Shown piece by piece: positions 44,337 to 54,587 of a DNA stretch of 64,000 nt (within the stretch, counting starts at the first letter, position 1; the number at the start of each line of letters is the position of its first letter). This DNA is from Diaphorobacter limosus (GTDB lineage: Bacteria > Pseudomonadota > Gammaproteobacteria > Burkholderiales > Burkholderiaceae_C), in the NCBI RefSeq assembly GCF_033100095.1, contig NZ_CP136921.1, forward strand, positions 3,747,001 through 3,811,000. The letters are read 5' to 3'. Made by a program: the position numbers and the translations under genes. The notes under the pieces were generated by a model. The model worked only from the letters and a program-made list of their open reading frames with translations, made no database searches and was not told the origin of the DNA.

Positions 44337-46034
44337 TCAGCGCGGCGCCGACTCGCGCTCCTGCAGGGCGCGCCACTGTACCTTGCCGGTGCCGGACTTG
44401 GGCAGGCTGTCCACGAACGAGACCAGGCGCGGGCTCTTGTAGGCCGCCATGTGGCCATGGGCCCAGTCCACGATGTCCTGCTCGCTCACCTGGCCCCTGA
44501 AGGCGTCGCGCAACACCACCACGGCCTTGACGGTCTCGCCGCGGCGTTCGTCGCGCGCGGCGATCACGCAGACCTCCTGGATCGCCGGGTGGGCATACAT
44601 CAGGGCCTCGACCTCGGCCGGCCAGACCTTGTAGCCCGAGGCGTTGATCATGCGCTTGAGCCTGTCCACCATGAAGAAGTAGCCATCCTCGTCGGTGCGC
44701 GCCAGGTCGCCGGTGCGCAGGAAGCGCTTGCCATCCAGAGTGACGAAGGCCTGGGCCGTGGCCTCGGCCTGGCCCCAGTAGCCCTGCATGAGCTGCGGGC
44801 CATGGACGATGATCTCGCCCACCTCGCCGGGCGGTAGTTCCGTGAAGGTGGCGGGATCGACCACGCGCGCATCCACGTCGAAGATGGGTATGCCCAGGCA
44901 TTGTTTGCGTGGCCTGTCGGGCGGGTTGATATGCGTGGCGGCCATGGTCTCGGACATGCCATAGCCCTCGATGTAGTCGATCTGGCACAGCTCCTGGAGC
45001 TTGGCCGCAACGGCCTCGGGCATGGCCGCGCCGCCGCCGCTCAGGCGCCGGATGCTGGACAGGTCGTACTCGGCCAGGCGCGGGTTGGACAGCAGGTCCA
45101 CCACCATGGTGACGATCATCTGCGTGTTCGTCACGCGGTAGCGCGCTATCAGCTGCGCCGCCGCGTCGCGATCCCAGCGCGGCAGCAGCACGATGGTGGA
45201 GCCGGTATACAAAGGGCTGTTCATGCCGCCCTGCATGCCCGTGACATGAAACAGCGGCAGCACCGTCAGCGACACCGCGTCCGGCGTCGTGCCCAACCAG
45301 ATGCCGCCCGAGACCGTGTTGTACATGACGCTGCGGTGCGTGTGCATGCAGCCCTTGGGCTGGCCCGTGGTGCCCGAGGTGTAGGGCATCACGGCCAGAT
45401 CGTCGGGGCCGGCGGCGATGGGCCCGGGGCGCAGACCGGCGGCCAGGGCGTCCATCCATGCGCAGGCGCCGGGTTCTTCGACCGGCTCGCGCGGCGCGCT
45501 GACGAAGGCCGGCACGGCCAGGTCGGTGGGCGCCGTCAGGTAGTCGCCATAGGCCGCCACCACGGCATGGCGCAGGCCCGGCGCTTGCGCATCGGCAGCG
45601 GCGGCCGCCAGGCCTTCGTGCAGCAGCGGGCGCACCTGGGCCCACAAGTCCTGCGGCGCGAGGACGGTGCGCGCGCCGGCATCCAGCACGTAGTGGCGCA
45701 GCTCCTCGCTCAGGTTCATCGGGTTCACCGGCACCACCACCGCGTCGGCGCGCAGGATGGCGTAGTAGCCAATGACGAACTGCGGGCTGTTCTGCAGGTA
45801 CAGCAGCACGCGGTCACCCCGGCGCACGCCGCAGCGCTGCTGCAGGTGGGCCGCCAGGCGCTCGCTCTCGTCCTGCAGGCGCGCATAGCTGATGGCCGCG
45901 TCGTAGAACACCAGCGCCGCCTTGTCCGGGTAGCGCATGGCCGAGACCTCGAGGTTGCGGTACAGGTGCGTGGCCGGCAGTGTCAGGTGCTGCGGCAGCA
46001 GGCGCGGCCAATGGGCCAGGTGGCGCTTGGACAT
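44337..46034 (-). CDS. acyl-CoA synthetase (AMP-forming, fatty-acid type)
   Basis: 565 residues from the ATG at 46034. ANL-superfamily motifs: YTSGTTGQPKG, YGMSETMAATHIN, and KRMINASGYKVWPAEVE ahead of the C-terminal KSGTGKVQWR with the catalytic Lys. It activates a carboxylic acid as acyl-CoA; medium- or long-chain is likely but not certain. It is the third gene of an operon with an acyl-CoA dehydrogenase (9-base gap) and an SDR, so the three probably act on one fatty or branched acid. Confidence 0.88.
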   Translation of the reverse strand: MSKRHLAHWPRLLPQHLTLPATHLYRNLEVSAMRYPDKAALVFYDAAISYARLQDESERLAAHLQQRCGVRRGDRVLLYLQNSPQFVIGYYAILRADAVVVPVNPMNLSEELRHYVLDAGARTVLAPQDLWAQVRPLLHEGLAAAAADAQAPGLRHAVVAAYGDYLTAPTDLAVPAFVSAPREPVEEPGACAWMDALAAGLRPGPIAAGPDDLAVMPYTSGTTGQPKGCMHTHRSVMYNTVSGGIWLGTTPDAVSLTVLPLFHVTGMQGGMNSPLYTGSTIVLLPRWDRDAAAQLIARYRVTNTQMIVTMVVDLLSNPRLAEYDLSSIRRLSGGGAAMPEAVAAKLQELCQIDYIEGYGMSETMAATHINPPDRPRKQCLGIPIFDVDARVVDPATFTELPPGEVGEIIVHGPQLMQGYWGQAEATAQAFVTLDGKRFLRTGDLARTDEDGYFFMVDRLKRMINASGYKVWPAEVEALMYAHPAIQEVCVIAARDERRGETVKAVVVLRDAFRGQVSEQDIVDWAHGHMAAYKSPRLVSFVDSLPKSGTGKVQWRALQERESAPR

Positions 46035-46042
46035 GGCGTGCC

Positions 46043-47275
<1,233 letters not shown>

Positions 47276-47296
47276 GAGAGAGTCCCTTTTAAATAA

Positions 47297-48070
47297 TCAG
47301 ATCAGGCTGGCGCCGCCGTCCACGACCAGCCCCTGGCCGGTGATGTGGCGCGAGGCGTTCGAGGCCAGGAACACCACCGCGCCCATCAAATCCTCGTCGC
47401 CGCCAATGCGGCGCAACGGCGTGCGCTCGATCAGTGCTGGCCCGAGCTTGTCGATCAGGCCGCTGGCCAGCTTGCTCGGGAAAAAGCCCGGGCAGATGGC
47501 GTTCACGCGGATGCCGTAGGGCCCCCATTCCGAGGCCAGGGTGCGCGCGAAGTGCAGCGCCGCGGCCTTGGAGGTGTTGTAGGCGATGGTGTTCATGCCC
47601 GGCGGCGTGCCCTTGAGCGCGGCCACCGAGGCGGTGATGATGATGTTGCCCCGGCCCTTGGGGATCATCACGCGCCTGCCCACCTCGCGCGAGAGGAAGA
47701 AGGGTGCGTTCACGTTCAGATCCATCACCTTGTTCCAGGCGGCGTCGGGGTAGTCCTCGGCCTTGGCGCCCCAGGTGGCGCCGGCGTTGTTGACCAGGAT
47801 GTCGATGGTGCCAAAGCGTGCCAGCACCTGATCGACCAGGGCCGGTATCTGCTCGAACTTTGAGAGGTCGTTGACGATGGTCTCGACCTCGTAGCCCAGG
47901 CCCTCCAGCTGCGCCCTGGCCTGGGCCAGTTCGTCGGCCTTGCGCGCCGTGATGGCCAGCCTGGCGCCCATCTCGCCCAGCGCCTGGGCCATCTGCAGGC
48001 CCAGGCCGCGCGAGCCGCCGGTGACCAGGGCCACCTGGCCGGTCAGATCGAAAAGTTGCTTCACGCTCAT
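47297..48070 (-). CDS. short-chain dehydrogenase/reductase
   Basis: 257 residues from the ATG at 48070 (AAGGAGAC upstream). A classical SDR: NAD(P) motif TGGSRGLG, NNAG, and catalytic Ser-Tyr-Lys in ITASVAALKG and YNTSKAA. The C-terminal GQGLVVDGGASLI is standard. Likely a 3-hydroxyacyl-CoA or related alcohol dehydrogenase in the same catabolic unit. It leads the operon. Confidence 0.88.
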   Translation of the reverse strand: MSVKQLFDLTGQVALVTGGSRGLGLQMAQALGEMGARLAITARKADELAQARAQLEGLGYEVETIVNDLSKFEQIPALVDQVLARFGTIDILVNNAGATWGAKAEDYPDAAWNKVMDLNVNAPFFLSREVGRRVMIPKGRGNIIITASVAALKGTPPGMNTIAYNTSKAAALHFARTLASEWGPYGIRVNAICPGFFPSKLASGLIDKLGPALIERTPLRRIGGDEDLMGAVVFLASNASRHITGQGLVVDGGASLI

Positions 48071-48417
48071 CGCTTTGTCTCCTTGGAAGGCTGGGGCTGC
48101 AGCAGCACCCAGGGCGATGGAGCCATGGGTGGTGCAGATGCTGGCGGCAGGGTGCTCATGAACCCTGGCTGTGGCCAGGCGGATGGGCCACTGGGGCATG
48201 GGGTTGGATGCTATGGGGGCGTCCAGACCCTGTCTGTCACCTATGAAACTCGCAGGCGCTGCAGGGCGTGGTTGGGTTGCCAACGATGCGGCTTCCAGGC
48301 CCAATCCAAGGCCTGTTCATAATCAGATAGAAAATGCCTGTAGCGCTTTATGGATAAGCGCAAATAGCTATGAATATAATAGCAAATGGCTTGCCTGGCG
48401 GTAGGCCATTGCGGGCA
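48071..48417. other. gene-free region upstream of the SDR operon
   Basis: About 350 bases with no credible gene. It holds the promoter of the SDR operon (reading left) and, at its right end, a clear short repeat. Confidence 0.5.
48329..48384 (-). repeat. short Comamonadaceae-type repeat, clear copy
   Basis: AAAATGCCTGTAGCGC..AAGCGCAAATAGCTATGAA. It has the inverted GCGCTT/AAGCGC core and is the best template for recognising the other copies. Confidence 0.65.
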
Positions 48418-49332
48418 TCAGGCCTGGTCGCTGGCGCGCACGCGTGCGCCACTCAGGCTGGGGGCGGGCAGGGGTTCGGCCGGGCTGCCGGGGCGCACCG
48501 GGGCAAAGCGGCCGGCGTTCCAGTCGTCCAGCGCGCTTTGCAGCTCGGCCTGGTTGCGCGCCACCAGGTTCCACCAGATGAGGATGTCCTCGCCCAAGGG
48601 CTCGCCACCCAGCAGCAGCCATTGCGCCGCGGCGTCGCAGCGCGCATCGAGGGTCGTGCGGCCGGGCGCGAAGTACAGCCACTCGCCCGGCGCCAGTGGC
48701 TCGCCGGCCACCGTGGCCGCGCCGCGCAGCACCATGGCGGCGTATTCAAACCCGGGTTGCAGAGGCAGTTGGGTCTGGGCCGGGCCGGTGCTGGCCATGT
48801 CCAGGCCCACCAGCGGTGTGTAGACCTGGGCCGGCGCCGTCTGGCCCAGGGCGCTGCCGGCGAGCACGGTGGCGCGCCAGCCGCCGGCGTCCACCTGGGG
48901 CAGCTCGGGGTAGTTCTCGAATGCCGGCGCGCAATGGCGCTGCGCGTCGGGCAGGGCAATCCACAGTTGCGCGGCGTGCAGGCGCGCGCCCTCCAGCAGC
49001 GAATCCTCGGTATGCGCTATGCCGCGCCCGGCGGTCATCAGGTTCACCTGGCCGGGGCGAATGGTCTGCTCGTTGCCCAGCGAGTCACGGTGCACCACCT
49101 CGCCCTCGATCATCCAGGTGAAGGTCTGCAGGCCGATATGCGGGTGCGCCCCGACATGCATGCCCTTACCCGGCGCGAACTGTACCGGCCCCAGGTGATC
49201 CAGAAAACACCAGGCGCCCACGGTGCGCCGTTCGCGGTGCGGCAGGGCGCGCAGGATGCGCGTGTCCTCGCCGATCACGGTGGCGCGTGCGCCGTAGCGC
49301 TGCGGCGGTGTTTCGCGTTGGCTGTCGGTCAT
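48418..49332 (-). CDS. pirin family protein (first of two)
   Basis: 304 residues from the ATG at 49332. Two cupin folds; the N-terminal metal site shows HVGAHPHIGLQTFTW and MTAGRGIAHTE. Pirins of this type can act as quercetin 2,3-dioxygenases or redox-sensing regulators; activity here is unknown. It lies 14 bases downstream of a second pirin gene, in the same operon. Confidence 0.9.
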   Translation of the reverse strand: MTDSQRETPPQRYGARATVIGEDTRILRALPHRERRTVGAWCFLDHLGPVQFAPGKGMHVGAHPHIGLQTFTWMIEGEVVHRDSLGNEQTIRPGQVNLMTAGRGIAHTEDSLLEGARLHAAQLWIALPDAQRHCAPAFENYPELPQVDAGGWRATVLAGSALGQTAPAQVYTPLVGLDMASTGPAQTQLPLQPGFEYAAMVLRGAATVAGEPLAPGEWLYFAPGRTTLDARCDAAAQWLLLGGEPLGEDILIWWNLVARNQAELQSALDDWNAGRFAPVRPGSPAEPLPAPSLSGARVRASDQA

Positions 49333-49346
49333 GGCACGGCTCCTTT

Positions 49347-50222
49347 TCAATGGGTGAAATGCCCGCGGTTGAAGTCGTCGATGGCCTGCGCGATCTGCTG
49401 CTGGCTGTTCATCACGAACGGCCCGTAGCCGACCACCGGCTCGGCGATGGGCTCGCCCGCCAGCAGCAACAGCTTGGCATCTTCTTGCGCGGCCAGGGTC
49501 AGCTGCGTGCCCTGTGTGGACAAGCTGGCCATCTCGGCGGCGCCCAGCGTCGTGCCGTCATTGATCTGCACAGTGCCGGCCAGCACCACGACCAGCGTGC
49601 TCCAGCCCTCGGGTTGCGCCAGCTGCAGCCGGTGGCCGGCCGCCAGGCGCATGTCCAGCACATTCATGGGCGTGAAGCTGTGCGCCGGCCCCTGCCGGCC
49701 GTCGAAGCTGCCGGCGATCACGCGCACCCGGCCGGCGCCACCCGGCAGCGCCACGGCCGGGATCTGCGCGTCCAGGATGGCCTGGTAGCGCGCCGGGGTC
49801 ATCTTCTGGCTGGCGGGCAGGTTGACCCACAGCTGCACCATCTCGAACGGGCCGCCGCTGGCGGCGTAGGCGCTGGAGTGGAACTCCTCGTGGATGATGC
49901 CGCCGCCGGCGGTCATCCACTGCACGTCGCCCGCTCCGATGATGCCGCCGGCGCCGGTGGAGTCGCGGTGCTCCACCTCGCCGTCGTAGACGATGGTCAC
50001 GGTCTCGAAGCCCCGGTGCGGGTGGCTGCCCACCCCGCGGCGCGCCGTGGTGGGCGTGAAGGTGGTGGGCGCGGCGTAGTCCAGCAGCAGGAAGGGGCTG
50101 CGCTCGGCCACGCCCGCGCCGCTGTAGCCAAACAGGCCATGCACGGGAAAGCCATCGCCGACCCAGTGGCGCTCTGGCGCGCTGCGGGTGGAGAGCACGG
50201 TCTTGTGGGTGTTTTGGGTCAT
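49347..50222 (-). CDS. pirin family protein (second, upstream copy)
   Basis: 291 residues from the ATG at 50222 (GGAG upstream). Metal-site motifs: GSHPHRGFETVTIVYDGEVEHRD and TAGGGIIHEEFH. Only moderately similar to its downstream neighbour, so the pair is an old duplication or two separately recruited paralogues. It is divergent from the malonate operon. Confidence 0.9.
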   Translation of the reverse strand: MTQNTHKTVLSTRSAPERHWVGDGFPVHGLFGYSGAGVAERSPFLLLDYAAPTTFTPTTARRGVGSHPHRGFETVTIVYDGEVEHRDSTGAGGIIGAGDVQWMTAGGGIIHEEFHSSAYAASGGPFEMVQLWVNLPASQKMTPARYQAILDAQIPAVALPGGAGRVRVIAGSFDGRQGPAHSFTPMNVLDMRLAAGHRLQLAQPEGWSTLVVVLAGTVQINDGTTLGAAEMASLSTQGTQLTLAAQEDAKLLLLAGEPIAEPVVGYGPFVMNSQQQIAQAIDDFNRGHFTH

Positions 50223-50515
50223 CACACACTCCGGTGTAGCCGCGGCGATGGGCTTGCGCCGGCCTGCCGCAAAGTGGGCGCCAGCCTGACTGCGGCGCGA
50301 TGATGGGATGGTAGGGGCCATCCCGGCAAAGACAAGGGCGCAAAAGCCGGCTTCACTGTCCTGGCGGATGGCACCATGGATCCGGCCGTAGGGGATAGCA
50401 CCGATCATGGTGCGAGTCCTGGATCGCCATAATTATGAAAAATTATGCGAAACCACATGTTTTCGCGTTGTTCTGCCTGTCATTGGAGGGCCACCGGGCT
50501 CCGTGAATCGCCACC
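50223..50515. promoter_or_regulatory. divergent promoter region, pirins and malonate operon
   Basis: 293 bases. At 50430-50445 ATAATTATGAAAAATTATG is a short AT-rich stretch in GC-rich DNA and the most likely promoter or GntR-operator area for the + strand operon. Confidence 0.4.
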
Positions 50516-51184
50516 ATGCGCAGCATTACCAACTCCTTGCACCACCAGGCCGCCGAGACGCTGCGCCAGCAGATCTTTGCCGGCGCTCTGGGGCCGGGCA
50601 GTTTTGTCGACGAGGCGGCGCTGTGCGAGCAGCTGGCCGTTTCGCGCACGCCGCTGCGCGAGGCGCTGAAGGTGCTGGTGGCCGAGGGGCTGCTGCGCCA
50701 CGAGCCGCGCCGTGGCTGCTTCGTGGCCGAGATCACCGAGCGCGACGTGGACCAGATCTTCCCGGTGATGGCGCTGCTGGAGGGCCGCGCCGCGCACGAG
50801 GCCACCGCGCATGCCGGCCCGGCCGACATCGCCGCGCTGGAGCTGCTGCACCAGCGCCTGCGCGAGCATGCCGGGGCGGGGCGCATCACCGAGTATTACG
50901 AGGCCAATTACGCCATCCACGAGGCCTTCATCACCCTGGCCGACAACCGCTGGCTGGCCCAGGTGATTGGCGACCTGCGCAAGATCCTGCGCCTGGCGCG
51001 CCACCAGACGCTGCATGTGCCGGGCCGCCTGCAGCAAAGCCTGGCCGAGCATCTGCAGGTGTTTGCCGCGCTCAAGAGCGGCGACGCCGGCGCCGCCGAG
51101 CAGGCCATGCGCCAGCATCTTCTGGCCCAGCGCGAGGCGCTGCGCGAACTGGCCCGCAACCCCCCCTCCCGCATAGCACCATGA
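50516..51184 (+). CDS. GntR-family regulator (FCD type), probable malonate-operon regulator
   Basis: 222 residues. N-terminal winged helix with SRTPLREALKVLVAEGLL, C-terminal FCD ligand-binding helices with metal-type His residues (YAIHEAFI, EHLQVFAAL). By position it is the local counterpart of MatR, the malonate-responsive repressor of mat operons. Its stop overlaps the decarboxylase start by an ATGA, so it is the first gene of the operon and probably autoregulates. Confidence 0.87.
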   Translation: MRSITNSLHHQAAETLRQQIFAGALGPGSFVDEAALCEQLAVSRTPLREALKVLVAEGLLRHEPRRGCFVAEITERDVDQIFPVMALLEGRAAHEATAHAGPADIAALELLHQRLREHAGAGRITEYYEANYAIHEAFITLADNRWLAQVIGDLRKILRLARHQTLHVPGRLQQSLAEHLQVFAALKSGDAGAAEQAMRQHLLAQREALRELARNPPSRIAP

Positions 51185-52653
51185 ACAACGCCACCTCCGC
51201 CTGGATTTCGCGCAGCGTCGATCGCCTGCGGCCCGCCAAGGGCAAGGCAGCTGCGGCCAAGGACAAGCCCGGGGACGGCCCGGGCGAGCTCCAGTCCGGG
51301 CGCAGTACGCACGAGCGCCTGGCGGCCACGCTGCGCCGTGGCGGCGAGGCCTTGTCGCCGCGCGCGCTGCGTCAGCTGCTGGCCCAGCTGCAGGATGTGC
51401 TGGCGCCGCGCGTGAGCGAGATCGAGGGCGGGCGCCGCGCCCAGGCCGTGGCCACCTGGTATGGCCAGGCCGAGCCGGCCCAGCGGCGCGATCTGTGGCT
51501 GCTGATGGGCGAACAGTTCGTGCCCGACGCCGCGCGCATGAAGAACGCCCAGCAGCGTTACCAGGCCGCCCTGGGCACGGCCGACGAGCCCCAGGCCGAG
51601 GCCCAGCTGCGCCGCGCGCTGAATTCGCCGCGCACGCGGCTGCTGCAGCGCTTTGCCGCCTTTCCCGAGGGCATGCGTTTTCTGGTGGACTTGCGCGCCG
51701 AGCTGCTGCCCCATCTGAAGGCCGACCAATGCCTGTTGCCGCTGGAGGCCGAGCTGGAGCAGTTGTTCTCCACCTGGTTTGACGTCGCCTTTCTGGAGCT
51801 CAGACGCCTGTCCTGGGACTCGCCCGCGTCGCTGATCGAAAAGCTCATCAAGTACGAGGCGGTGCACGACATCCGCAGCTGGGACGACCTGAAGAATCGC
51901 CTGGACAGCGACCGGCGCTGCTATGGCTTCTTTCACCCGCGCCTGCCCAATGAGCCGCTGATCTTCGTCGAGGTGGCGCTGGCAGACGAGATCTCCGACA
52001 GCATCACACCGCTGCTGGACGAATCGGCCGCGCCGTCTGACATACAGCGCGCCAGCACGGCGATTTTTTACTCCATCAGCAACACCCAGGCCGGGCTGCG
52101 CGGCGTGAGCTTTGGCGACTCGCTGATCAAGCATGTGGTGGAGACGCTGCAGCAGGAGTTTCCGCGCCTGCGCCATTTCGCCACGCTCTCGCCCATCCCG
52201 GGCTTTCGCGCCTGGCTGCAGAAGAACTGCGCGACGCAGCTGGAGCTGCTGGACGCCAAGCGCCTGGCCGAGCTGGGCCGCGCCGTCGGCTTTGAGCCCA
52301 AGGGCGCCAAGGACCTGCCGGCCCAGGTGCTGGCCGCAGCCGACAAGGCGCTGGAGCTGGCGCCCCGGTCGGCGCTGCGCCAGCTGCTCCAGCAATGGGC
52401 CGCGCGCTACCTGGCGCGCGAGCTGCAGGATGGCAAGCCGCTGGATCCCGTGGCGCGTTTTCACCTGGGCAACGGCGCGCGCGTGGAGCGGCTGAACTGG
52501 GCCGCGGACCCCTCGGCCAAGGGCCTGAAGCAGTCCTTTGGACTGATGGTCAACTACCTGTACGACTTGAAGCGCATCGACAAGCACCGCGACCTGCTGG
52601 CTCAGGCCAAGGTGCCGGTGTCGGGCGACATCGAGGATCTGTGCCGCCCTTGA
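51181..52653 (+). CDS. matA: malonyl-CoA decarboxylase
   Basis: 490 residues, starting within the stop of the regulator gene. It converts malonyl-CoA to acetyl-CoA. MCD motifs are clear: CYGFFHPRLPNEPLIFVEVAL, SISNTQAGLRGVSFGDSLIK (catalytic Ser region), FATLSPIPGFRAWL and HLGNGARVERLNW. The 50-residue N-terminal Ala/Lys-rich lead is extra. It works with the malonyl-CoA synthetase at 54588. Confidence 0.93.
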   Translation: MNNATSAWISRSVDRLRPAKGKAAAAKDKPGDGPGELQSGRSTHERLAATLRRGGEALSPRALRQLLAQLQDVLAPRVSEIEGGRRAQAVATWYGQAEPAQRRDLWLLMGEQFVPDAARMKNAQQRYQAALGTADEPQAEAQLRRALNSPRTRLLQRFAAFPEGMRFLVDLRAELLPHLKADQCLLPLEAELEQLFSTWFDVAFLELRRLSWDSPASLIEKLIKYEAVHDIRSWDDLKNRLDSDRRCYGFFHPRLPNEPLIFVEVALADEISDSITPLLDESAAPSDIQRASTAIFYSISNTQAGLRGVSFGDSLIKHVVETLQQEFPRLRHFATLSPIPGFRAWLQKNCATQLELLDAKRLAELGRAVGFEPKGAKDLPAQVLAAADKALELAPRSALRQLLQQWAARYLARELQDGKPLDPVARFHLGNGARVERLNWAADPSAKGLKQSFGLMVNYLYDLKRIDKHRDLLAQAKVPVSGDIEDLCRP

Positions 52654-52701
52654 CGCAGTGCGGGCAGGGCATTCTTTTCATAACACCAAGGAGACAAATT
52701 C

Positions 52702-53724
52702 ATGCAACACCAGGATCACACCACGCGCTTCACGCAGCTGTCGAGCCGGCGCGACCTGCTGCGCACGGCCGGGGCGGCGGGCCTGGCCCTGGCCACGGGC
52801 GCTGCCTGGGCGCAGGGCGCCAGCGGCTGGCCGTCCAAGCCGGTGAACCTGATCGTGCCCTTTCCGGCAGGTGGCGGCACGGATGCGTTTGCGCGCCCGC
52901 TGGCGGCGCAGTTTTCCAAGTCCACGGGCAAGACCCTGGTCATCGACAACCGCGGCGGCGCGGGCGGCACGGTGGGCGCCAGCGCGGCGGCCAAGGCGCC
53001 GGCCGATGGCTACAACCTGTTCATGGGCGGCGTGCACCATGTGATCGCGCCCTCCATGTACCCGCGGCTGGACTACGACATCGAGAAGGACTTCATCCCC
53101 CTGGCCCTGCTGGCCAAGGTGCCGCAGGTGCTGGTGGTGAACCCGCGCAACGTCACGGTGAGCGATTTCAGGCAGTTCATGGAGCTGGTCAAGGCCAATC
53201 CGGCCAAGCTCAACTACGCATCGGCCGGCGCGGGCACCTCGCACCATCTGGCGGGTGAGCTGTTCAAGCTGCAGACGGGCACCTTCATCACCCACATTCC
53301 GTACCGCGGCGCGGGCCCGGCGCTGCAGGACTTGATAGCCGGCAACGTGGACATGCTGTTCGACGGCCTGGGCTCGTCGGCAGCGCACATCAAGGGCGGG
53401 CGCATCCGGGCGCTGATGGTCTCGGGCGCCAGCCGCAACCCGGCCTTCCCCGACGTGCCCTGCGCCGCCGAGCTGGGCCTGCCGGACTACACCGTCTCCA
53501 CCTGGTACGGCCTGTGGGCGCCCAAGGGCACGCCGGCCGACGTGCAGGCGCGCATCGTCGAAGAGATGCGCAAGCTGGGCAACGCCGAGGAGATCAAGAC
53601 CATCTGGGCCGGCAACGGCGCCGAGTTTGGCCAGCTGTCGCAGGCGGACTTCCAGAAGATGGTCAGTGGCGAGGTCAAGCGCTGGGCGCAGGTGGTCAAG
53701 GCATCGGGCGCCAGGCTGGAGTGA
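52702..53724 (+). CDS. Bug-family (TctC-like) periplasmic binding protein
   Basis: 340 residues with a Tat-type signal (SSRRDLLRTAGAAGLALATGAAWAQG). The Bug signature is intact: WPSKPVNLIVPFPAGGGTDAFAR, then DNRGGAGGTVGA. Bug proteins bind dicarboxylates and other carboxylates for TctAB permeases; here the permease genes are absent. Malonate is the obvious candidate ligand from operon context, which is inference. A good AAGGAGAC precedes the ATG. Confidence 0.9.
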   Translation: MQHQDHTTRFTQLSSRRDLLRTAGAAGLALATGAAWAQGASGWPSKPVNLIVPFPAGGGTDAFARPLAAQFSKSTGKTLVIDNRGGAGGTVGASAAAKAPADGYNLFMGGVHHVIAPSMYPRLDYDIEKDFIPLALLAKVPQVLVVNPRNVTVSDFRQFMELVKANPAKLNYASAGAGTSHHLAGELFKLQTGTFITHIPYRGAGPALQDLIAGNVDMLFDGLGSSAAHIKGGRIRALMVSGASRNPAFPDVPCAAELGLPDYTVSTWYGLWAPKGTPADVQARIVEEMRKLGNAEEIKTIWAGNGAEFGQLSQADFQKMVSGEVKRWAQVVKASGARLE

Positions 53725-53753
53725 GTTCATTCAACGAGAGAAAGAGCGATTGC

Positions 53754-54569
53754 ATGTCGGGTGAAGTTGTCGCGGCCATGGCCGCAGCGGAGGCCGCCGG
53801 CCGCGGCGTGCTGCGCGTGACGCTGCGCCACGATGGGCGGCTGAACGCCATGAGCCGCGCCATGTGGCGCCACTTGCGCTCTGTTTTCGAGAGCGTTCAA
53901 CGCAGTATTGACGTGCGCTGCGTGCTCATAGAGGGCGCAGGGCAGGCGTTCTGCGCGGGCGGTGACATCTCCGAGTACCCGGACTTTCGCTTCGATGTCG
54001 CGCAGCTGCGTGACTTTCACGAAAACGACGTCTGGGGCGGCCTGTCGGCCATGCTGGCCTGCGACGTGCCCATCGTCGCGCGCATTGCTGGCGCCTGCAT
54101 GGGCGCGGGCGTGGAGATCGCCAGCTGCTGCGACATCCGCATCGCCGAAACCGGCGCGCGCTTTGGCGCGCCCATCGCCAAGCTCGGCTTTCCGATGGCG
54201 CCGCGCGAGGCGGCCCTGGTGGCCGGCGCGGTGGGCGACGTGACCGCGCGCCAGATGTTGCTGGAGGCCGCCACTTTCGATGCCGCCGAGATGGCCCGAC
54301 GGGGCTTTCTGAGCCGCGTCGTCGAGGCCGACCAGCTGGAGGCCCAGGCCGTTGGCGCCGCGCTGCGCATTGCCGCGCTGGCGCCGGGTGCGGCGCGCAT
54401 GAACAAACAGACCCTGCGCGCGTTTCAAGCACAAAAAATGCCTACAACGCCCGACCACCAAGCGCAAATAGCTATTAAAACAATAGTTGATCCGTACGCC
54501 TATGCCGACAGCGCCGAGCACCGCGAGGGCATCACCGCCTTCCTGGAGAAGCGCTCCCCTGTATTTTGA
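53754..54569 (+). CDS. enoyl-CoA hydratase/isomerase family protein
   Basis: 271 residues. The crotonase fold is marked by AFCAGGDISEYPD and IAGACMGAGVEIASCCDIRIA (oxyanion hole glycines). The usual catalytic Glu pair is not obvious, so the reaction could be a decarboxylation or hydrolysis rather than hydration. Residues about 226-244 (AQKMPTTPDHQAQIAIKTIV) are encoded by a copy of the genome's short repeat in frame. Its role in malonate metabolism is unknown. Confidence 0.85.
   Translation: MSGEVVAAMAAAEAAGRGVLRVTLRHDGRLNAMSRAMWRHLRSVFESVQRSIDVRCVLIEGAGQAFCAGGDISEYPDFRFDVAQLRDFHENDVWGGLSAMLACDVPIVARIAGACMGAGVEIASCCDIRIAETGARFGAPIAKLGFPMAPREAALVAGAVGDVTARQMLLEAATFDAAEMARRGFLSRVVEADQLEAQAVGAALRIAALAPGAARMNKQTLRAFQAQKMPTTPDHQAQIAIKTIVDPYAYADSAEHREGITAFLEKRSPVF
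54431..54486 (+). repeat. short Comamonadaceae-type repeat inside the enoyl-CoA hydratase gene
   Basis: AAAAAATGCCTACAACGCC...CAAGCGCAAATAGCTATTAAAA aligns end to end with the intergenic copy at 48329, yet is part of the coding frame. Confidence 0.65.
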
Positions 54570-54587
54570 TTTTGGCTTGTACACACC

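Noticed and set aside
50407-51180. Long + strand frame joined to the malonyl-CoA decarboxylase
   Set aside because: It is the shadow of the GntR gene in another frame; the decarboxylase starts at the ATG overlapping the regulator's stop.
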